DNA from: Merluccius polli
Taxonomy: Eukaryota > Chordata > Actinopteri > Gadiformes > Merlucciidae
Assembly: GCA_030340625.1 (NCBI GenBank)
Contig: JAOPHQ010004836.1
Span: 214,001 to 278,000 of the forward strand
Length of the DNA stretch: 64,000 bases
Direction of reading: 5' to 3'
Position numbers and translations under genes: made by a program. Position 1 is the first letter of the stretch; each line of letters starts with the position of its first letter. The notes beneath the pieces were generated by a model. That model was given only the letters and a program-made list of their open reading frames with translations, was not told the origin of the DNA and did no database searches. Shown one piece after another: positions 45,394 to 64,000 of this stretch.

Positions 45394-46702
45394 GCCCGGC
45401 GGACGGCTCAGACGGACGTTTGCTCCTCGGCTTTATTTGTAGGCAACAATGATTGTATCAGTTACAGATGCCCTTAAAAATTGTTTTGTTATGCATTTTA
45501 ATATGCCTTTCCTGCGGCCGCATGCCTTTCTAATTGCCCTGTTCACAAGTTTAAGTGTGGTATATCATCTCAACCACTCCCACACTGTTAGCATGTGGGA
45601 TTCGAGGAAACCGCCTCAAAAGACAGACAGTTGTTATTCCTCGTGGGATGGAAGACAGGTTGCCATGTCAACAACTACAGGTTCCAAGAATGAAGCACAC
45701 ATTGGGAGAAGAATGCGATGGACGACTGCTCAAACAATGAAACGCCAAATGTGCTTTTGTTAGATAACGCAGAAAAACATAATCCGATGGGAGACTTTGT
45801 TGTAACAGAGGGGCAGGGATTCAATAGTGGTACTGCTGTTTAGTGATAACATCTATTTTATAGGGCCAGGCTATTGAGTTCATCAGTTGCTTAAATGCTG
45901 GTGAACTGATGACCATTTCTGTCATCAACCACTAAGAGTAGCGAGAAGCGCGAACCAGCCATTTCCGCGCGGACATTTTGAGAAGTATCAACCTTTTGTC
46001 TACCAAGTTTATAGGTCAGATTTGAATGGTTCTGCAATAGAAAACTTTGTAATGTGTCTGAAATATTGTTGGTTGTTAGTTGGGGGGGGGGGGGGGGGGG
46101 CATTTTGTATAACTTCTACCAATCTTTTAGGCCAAATAAATATTAATGTGGTTTGACTAAGTGAACACCAATTCGTGATTGGAGTAATTTCTCCAACTGC
46201 CAGAGGGGGGCAGTGCTAGGCTACCAAAGAAACGGTTAACCGTCTGTTCACACAATATTAACATTATAAAAAGGAGTGCCACAAAGACAGATACAAACAA
46301 TGTAAAATGTTCTATTTATACATAAAAAAATCATACAAAGACAAGTGTCAAGTAAGGGGTTTTGTTGAAAAAATACATTCTGTAATTGATTAAGTCTACC
46401 ACAGTGGTGCATGACTCAACTTACTGCCTGTGTATAAACATGTTATGTTCCCAAACCAAAGTTTGTGTTTGTGTTTGTGTGTGTATGTGTGTGTGTGTGT
46501 GTGTGGGTGTGGATAGAGAGAGAGAGAGGGGGGGGGGGGGGGGGGTGACAAAACAAAGTGAAAAATGTAGCGTGAAGGAATGAGAGAAAGGTCAAGAAAG
46601 CTCAGTCAAGATACCATGGGACATGGAGTGAGCGAGATAGATAGAGAGTAAGTGAGAGCAACAGGGAGAGAGAGAGAACCCGAATGCTTTCATTTGAGTC
46701 TC
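45394..46702. other. Intergenic DNA 3' of rnaseh2a, no gene seen
   Basis: Contains a G-run at 46082-46101, an interrupted GT run near 46464-46512 and a G-run near 46527-46546. The rnaseh2a 3' UTR must start at 46702 and run leftward, but no canonical AATAAA was found close by on the minus strand. Confidence 0.45.
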
Positions 46703-60140
<13,438 letters not shown>

Positions 60141-60152
60141 GGCTGTAGTTAT

Positions 60153-60500
60153 GCTGCAAGATAACATGTTATAACATTATTATTACAATACAACAACAAC
60201 AAAAATCACTCACGTGTCTAAGAACTAACCTAGACTCAAGCTAAACTTGAGTCACGTTTGACGTTTCCCTTACTTTTGGCGTTCATTTCAAGTGGGCTAG
60301 CATCATATTTAGTCACACACACACGAATATATATACAAGATAAAAATATATAAATATAACACAATATATAAATATAACACAATATATAAACCGTTTGGGG
60401 TTTTTACATGTGAAGAACAGGCGTTGTATTTAAACGAGCATCCCATGCGGCATTCAATTTAACGTTAACTGATATCTCAGCTGATAAATCCCTGCTCACC
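60153..60500 (-). other. rnaseh2a: Probable 5' UTR intron of rnaseh2a
   Basis: On the minus strand a consensus donor (GTTG|GTGAGC, exon boundary at 60500) and an acceptor (CTTGCAG, next exon from 60153, 13 nt before the ATG) bound about 350 bp. It contains ATATAAATATAACACA repeats near 60345-60390. Inferred from splice motifs only. Confidence 0.5.
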
Positions 60501-60680
60501 AACTGAATTGCACTGGTAAAATTTGGCGTTTATATCGTCCACGAAATGTTTTTGGTGATATTAGAGCAGTAAACTGGTCTCTCCACGACAGGCTGCAGTG
60601 TTTACAGCTGCGGGTTTGGCGCCCTTGGAGTGACGTTGAGCCGCGGTGGCTCAAGGGAAATGTAGTCTTCAAATGATAAG
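60501..60680 (-). promoter_or_regulatory. rnaseh2a: rnaseh2a promoter region with E2F-like and ZNF143-like sites
   Basis: TTTGGCGC (60615-60622) is an E2F-type core, TGACGT (60631-60636) a CRE half site, and on the minus strand ACTACATTTCCC (60655-60666) resembles the ZNF143/SBS core. The interval is locally GC-rich between AT-rich flanks. E2F control would fit the replication and repair role of RNase H2. Confidence 0.5.
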
Positions 60681-61324
60681 CACGAGTTACAGTTACAGTA
60701 CCTCCATCATAATAACATCACGTAGAAACATGTGTTAAATGTGCTAAACAACATCATTTTAATTTTCAAAAAGTATTTAACAAGCATCATGACCTCATAT
60801 TTTGATGTGACACATTTCATCTTTAATCCAAAAAGATGTTTTAATCCTGTCCTGGTTGGCCTATGTTTTCTCTTGGCAGCACTGGCAGGATCAAACAGAA
60901 AAATGAACCTATTTACAAACTGAGTGTATTGCTTGTGGATGAGGTAAAATGTGAATTATTTGCATTTGATTGAGGAAAATTATAAAGTCCCCTAAAATAA
61001 AATGACTGAAGTAAAATACAAGTAGCTCTATTGTCCTGAAGTAGTACTTCAGGACCACTTGACATCTCTATCTCATAACTTATGTCTCAAAACAATAATA
61101 AAATCATAAAATGTCTTAATTGAAACGCTATGAAATAATTCAAGGATCGTCATGGGGTGGAGGGTAAAGGGGAAGGAGAGGACAGGGTATGTACAAAAGT
61201 CCAAGTGTACCCTATACCTAGTTACTAAGCTGCAATTGGCCTGGCCTGTGGTCGTTTTCTCATTTACTCCTAACCCCCCCCCCCCCCCCCCCTCCACCCC
61301 ACCCCCCCACCGACCCACCCCCAC

Positions 61325-61394
<70 letters not shown>

Positions 61395-61600
61395 CCTCCC
61401 TCTCCCTCCCTCCCCTTACCTTAAAATGAATGGCTGTCTTTGTGCTGCTCGGTAACATGCAGCCCCAGCCGATTAAATGTGGGGAATTAGTAGTCAATTT
61501 TAGCCTCACAAGCCCACAAACACACAAATTAAACAGCTTAGTTTGGTAAGACACTCATTAAGTTCTTACCAACAGTTCACACGTCGGCATTTGCAATTTC
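60681..61600. other. Intergenic DNA between rnaseh2a and sox10
   Basis: AT-rich, with a C-rich run (61273-61322) and (CT)31 (61329-61390). No gene is seen. Confidence 0.5.
61329..61390. repeat. (CT)31 microsatellite with C-rich flanks
   Basis: Pure CT run between a poly-C/CCACCCC segment and CCCTCCCT repeats. Confidence 0.97.
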
Positions 61601-63031
61601 ACCCTTTACGTGATCGATTTAACCATTGCCATCTTTGAATATGAAGCATATTTGAATGCTTTTGGGAGTGGTCGAGACAAATAGTACATACAAAAGGTTT
61701 TTGATAAATAAAATGATTTAATAGTTGACAACATCAATAATATTTCAACATCGCTGTTTTCATGTAAGCACATTACTCTGAAAATGTATCGCAATCCTTT
61801 AAAAAAAATATCCAGAATTATACAAAACTGTAAAAGCAAATGTATGACACACAAATGCATTATCACTTACATAAACATAACTACACGCTGAGAGGGTCAG
61901 TAAAAAAATTATACAGTATGCATCATTTAATAATGACAAAGCCTGTGGTAAGAACTGATTCACATTGCTGACGAGGGGAAGGGTTATAAAGAGATAATGA
62001 GGGAAATATTAGAGCGGTAAGCATGCATTTTCTCCTACATGTGCTTTACAACTGTGGTACATGGGACTCTAATCCCTAAGTAGGCTCCAAAGCTGGCCAA
62101 TCACCTCAAGAGATTTGCTTCAGACTCTATTTGTACAAATTGGTATATTTCTGCATCAGTAACTGGAAAAACAAAAAACAAATATAAGGCGACAAAGAGG
62201 TATACACTTGAAAACAAGCATGAAAACATAATCCAGTGAGTGACTAAACTGAAGGTTTAGTGCTGAAACATTTTGAATACCTTCATGTTACTGGATCAGG
62301 TAAGAGGGATAGTATTTCTCTATTGGCACAACATGAATGGAGTTGAGGTAATGTGATCTTTTGAAATCCAGGCGATATATAGGCAAGCTGAAATGTATCC
62401 TAAACATTCTCGTTCCCTCTCTTTCTCCTATTTCCCCTTAAATTGTTGTTGCATTTAACAAAGAAAAATGAAAAAATGGAGAATATTACGTAAAGATAAA
62501 GAAGAAAACTTTCTTTTCAAAAACCAGGTCGGCCATCTTGAACATAAGTCTCCTTTCCCAAAGCAGCTGGTCAGCCACTTAAGATTAAATCACATTAATG
62601 TTACCCTAGAACGTCAACAACAACAATACTAATACACATACTACTCATAAAAAATAACACTATGATGTCAACAACATCTCCTTTAGTTTGGTTAATATAA
62701 TCTGATTACGTCAGTCTTAAACCCATGGTTCTTAGGTCATGTCGAGCAAACATCCCACAATCCTAACTCAACTTGAAAAATGTCACTTACCTATAACTCA
62801 TTTTATACAAACTCGCTGTACATCCCGACTTATACACTTTTATTGGCACGCTTTTGTTTAGGTGTTTTAAATTTGATTGGCTATTGACCATTGATTTGCA
62901 TTCAAATATTGAGGGTGAGTCATAATCTTCATAAGGCCTTGCCTCTCGCGTTGGCTAAACAAGAAAAACATCTCCATCAATATGGCATTGGCACACGCAC
63001 ACACAAACACATGCACACACACACACACACG

Positions 63032-63074
<43 letters not shown>

Positions 63075-63160
63075 TCACACACTTAAAACCCACAGACAAA
63101 CAATCACGCGCATTCACACACTTCCCATATTTTATTTATCTTCTCGCTTGGCCAGGCTCC
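61601..63160 (-). other. sox10: Probable sox10 3' UTR
   Basis: No competing gene occupies the 1.5 kb after the sox10 stop. Candidate poly(A) signals on the minus strand are AATAAA at 63131-63136 (very close to the stop), AATAAA at 62839-62844 and ATTAAA at 61713-61718. (CA)n lies at 63008-63073. The true end is not determinable by eye. Confidence 0.4.
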
Positions 63161-63554
63161 TCAGGGTCTGGTGAGCGTGGTGTACACAGGCTGCTCCCAG
63201 TGTGTGGGGCTGTGGGAGGGGGCCACGCTGGCCGGGTCTCCTATGGTGGTGTACAGGGGCCTCTGTGTTGGGCTCATGTAGGAGAATGCAGAGTACAGCC
63301 CCGAGGCCTGGCTGGAGTGGGCGTAGTAGGCCCCGGGGGTCTGGTGCTCTCCGTATTCAAACTGAGCCCGGGAGGCCAGCGAGGGGAAGGCCGAGCCGTA
63401 GTGGGGGAGGCTCAGCGGGGTGTAGGTGACGTGGGCGCCCGGAGACGGCGAGGACGAGGACTCGGCGTAGTGGCTCCCGGACGCCGACTCGCTCTTGATC
63501 TGGGCCTTGGAGGGGTCGGAAGAGGAGGAGGAGGAGGAAGGGGAGGGGGAGGCG

Positions 63555-63585
<31 letters not shown>

Positions 63586-63954
63586 TGGACAGCCAGGCGG
63601 AGTGGCCGCTGGCCGCCGCCAGGGCGTAGGCGTAGGACGTGGCCGAGGCGCCGGCGGTCGCTCCCTGGTGGTGGCCGTTGGGCGGGAGGTACTGGTCGAA
63701 CTCGTTCACGTCGAAGGGCTCGATGTTGGACATCACCTCGTGGCTGATCTCCCCAATGTCCATGGTGCCGAAGTCGATGTGGGGCTTGGAGCCGGCGGAC
63801 GAGGGGCCCGCGGGCGGCCCCTCCGCTCCCACCCCGAGGGCCCCTCTGGATCCGGACGGTATGCCGGCTCCCACCCCCTCCCTCTTGGACTCCGACAGCT
63901 TCCCAGACTGAAGCTCTGTCTTTGGGGTGGTGGGGGGGGTGGGTGGGCTGTGAC
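63161..63954 (-). CDS. sox10: sox10 terminal coding exon (SoxE transcription factor C-terminus)
   Basis: The exon starts after CCCAAG (63955-63960), completing a Gly codon, and encodes 264 residues to TGA at 63161. It lacks the HMG box, which is in earlier exons outside the window. Visible SoxE features in order: GHSPPTPPTTPKTELQSGK, the central transactivation (K2/TAM) region MDIGEISHEVMSNIEPFDVN followed by EFDQYLPPNGH, SGHSAWLSK, a (CAG)9 polyglutamine run, a polyserine run, KSESASGSHY as a sumoylation-type IKSE motif, and the C-terminal activation domain with GLYSAFSYMSPTQRPLYTTI and HWEQPVYTTLTRP. LPHYGSAFPS, ISHEVMSN and SGHSAW favour Sox10 over Sox8 and Sox9. Sox10 directs neural crest, pigment and glial fates. 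Confidence 0.95.
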
Positions 63955-64000
63955 CTTGGGACAGAAGAAGTGAGGAGAAATACGTCACGTCTGAGCACTT
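63955..64000. other. sox10: sox10 intron end
   Basis: The acceptor polypyrimidine tract (CTTCTTCTGTCCCAAG on the minus strand) and the edge of the last intron. Confidence 0.7.

Overview
The window is vertebrate nuclear DNA and almost certainly teleost. Genes are split by GT-AG introns, dinucleotide microsatellites are extremely dense, and typical fish transposons are present: a Tc1-like element with CACTGGCCACTTTATTAGG ends, hAT elements, a chromodomain Ty3/gypsy relic, and a dispersed repeat ending in a GTAAGTCGCTTTGGA-like tail. I cannot name the species.

Three genes are recognised from protein motifs and a consistent chain of splice phases, all on the minus strand. (1) sox10 (63161-63954, terminal coding exon; the gene continues beyond the right edge). 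(2) rnaseh2a (46703-60140), the catalytic subunit of RNase H2, complete in eight coding exons that join in phase to 308 codons, with a probable extra 5' UTR exon and a promoter bearing E2F-like and ZNF143-like sites. (3) The 5' end of mast1, a microtubule-associated Ser/Thr kinase: coding exons at 3985-4073, 2808-2883 and 1507-1579, fed by either of two alternative upstream exons (18103-18122 encoding MFRRTK, or 22187-22218 encoding KDLPLPRKST). The kinase and PDZ exons lie beyond the left edge. rnaseh2a next to mast1 matches human 19p13 order; sox10 next to rnaseh2a does not match human. Two further coding candidates are unassigned: an 87-codon minus-strand exon at 43042-43302 and a 64-codon plus-strand ORF at 45199-45393 behind a TATA box.

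Layout: 1-22 kb, mast1 5' exons and introns with a piggyBac-like element (1.7-2.7 kb), a gypsy relic (13.9-16.3 kb) and a purine/CA-repeat desert (17.2-22 kb). 22-43 kb, no firmly identified gene: a three-deep hAT nest inside a 28-bp minisatellite (27-29.6 kb), 21-bp and 25-bp minisatellites (31.9-35.3 kb), an AT-rich cruciform-like block (36.3-36.7 kb), and a second minisatellite split by several transposons (36.8-42.1 kb). 43-46.7 kb, the two unassigned coding candidates. 46.7-60.7 kb, rnaseh2a, whose introns hold a (CA)65 tract, a TTAA-flanked transposon with a 171-bp inverted repeat, a 37-bp minisatellite of roughly 53 copies interrupted by a hAT element and flanked by head-to-head telomeric repeats, and a nearly intact Tc1 element. 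60.7-63.2 kb, intergenic DNA and the probable sox10 3' UTR.

I found no convincing undescribed molecular system. The most unusual content is structural: three separate minisatellites each carry hAT insertions with 8-bp target duplications, and long repeats sit directly against splice sites of rnaseh2a and mast1.
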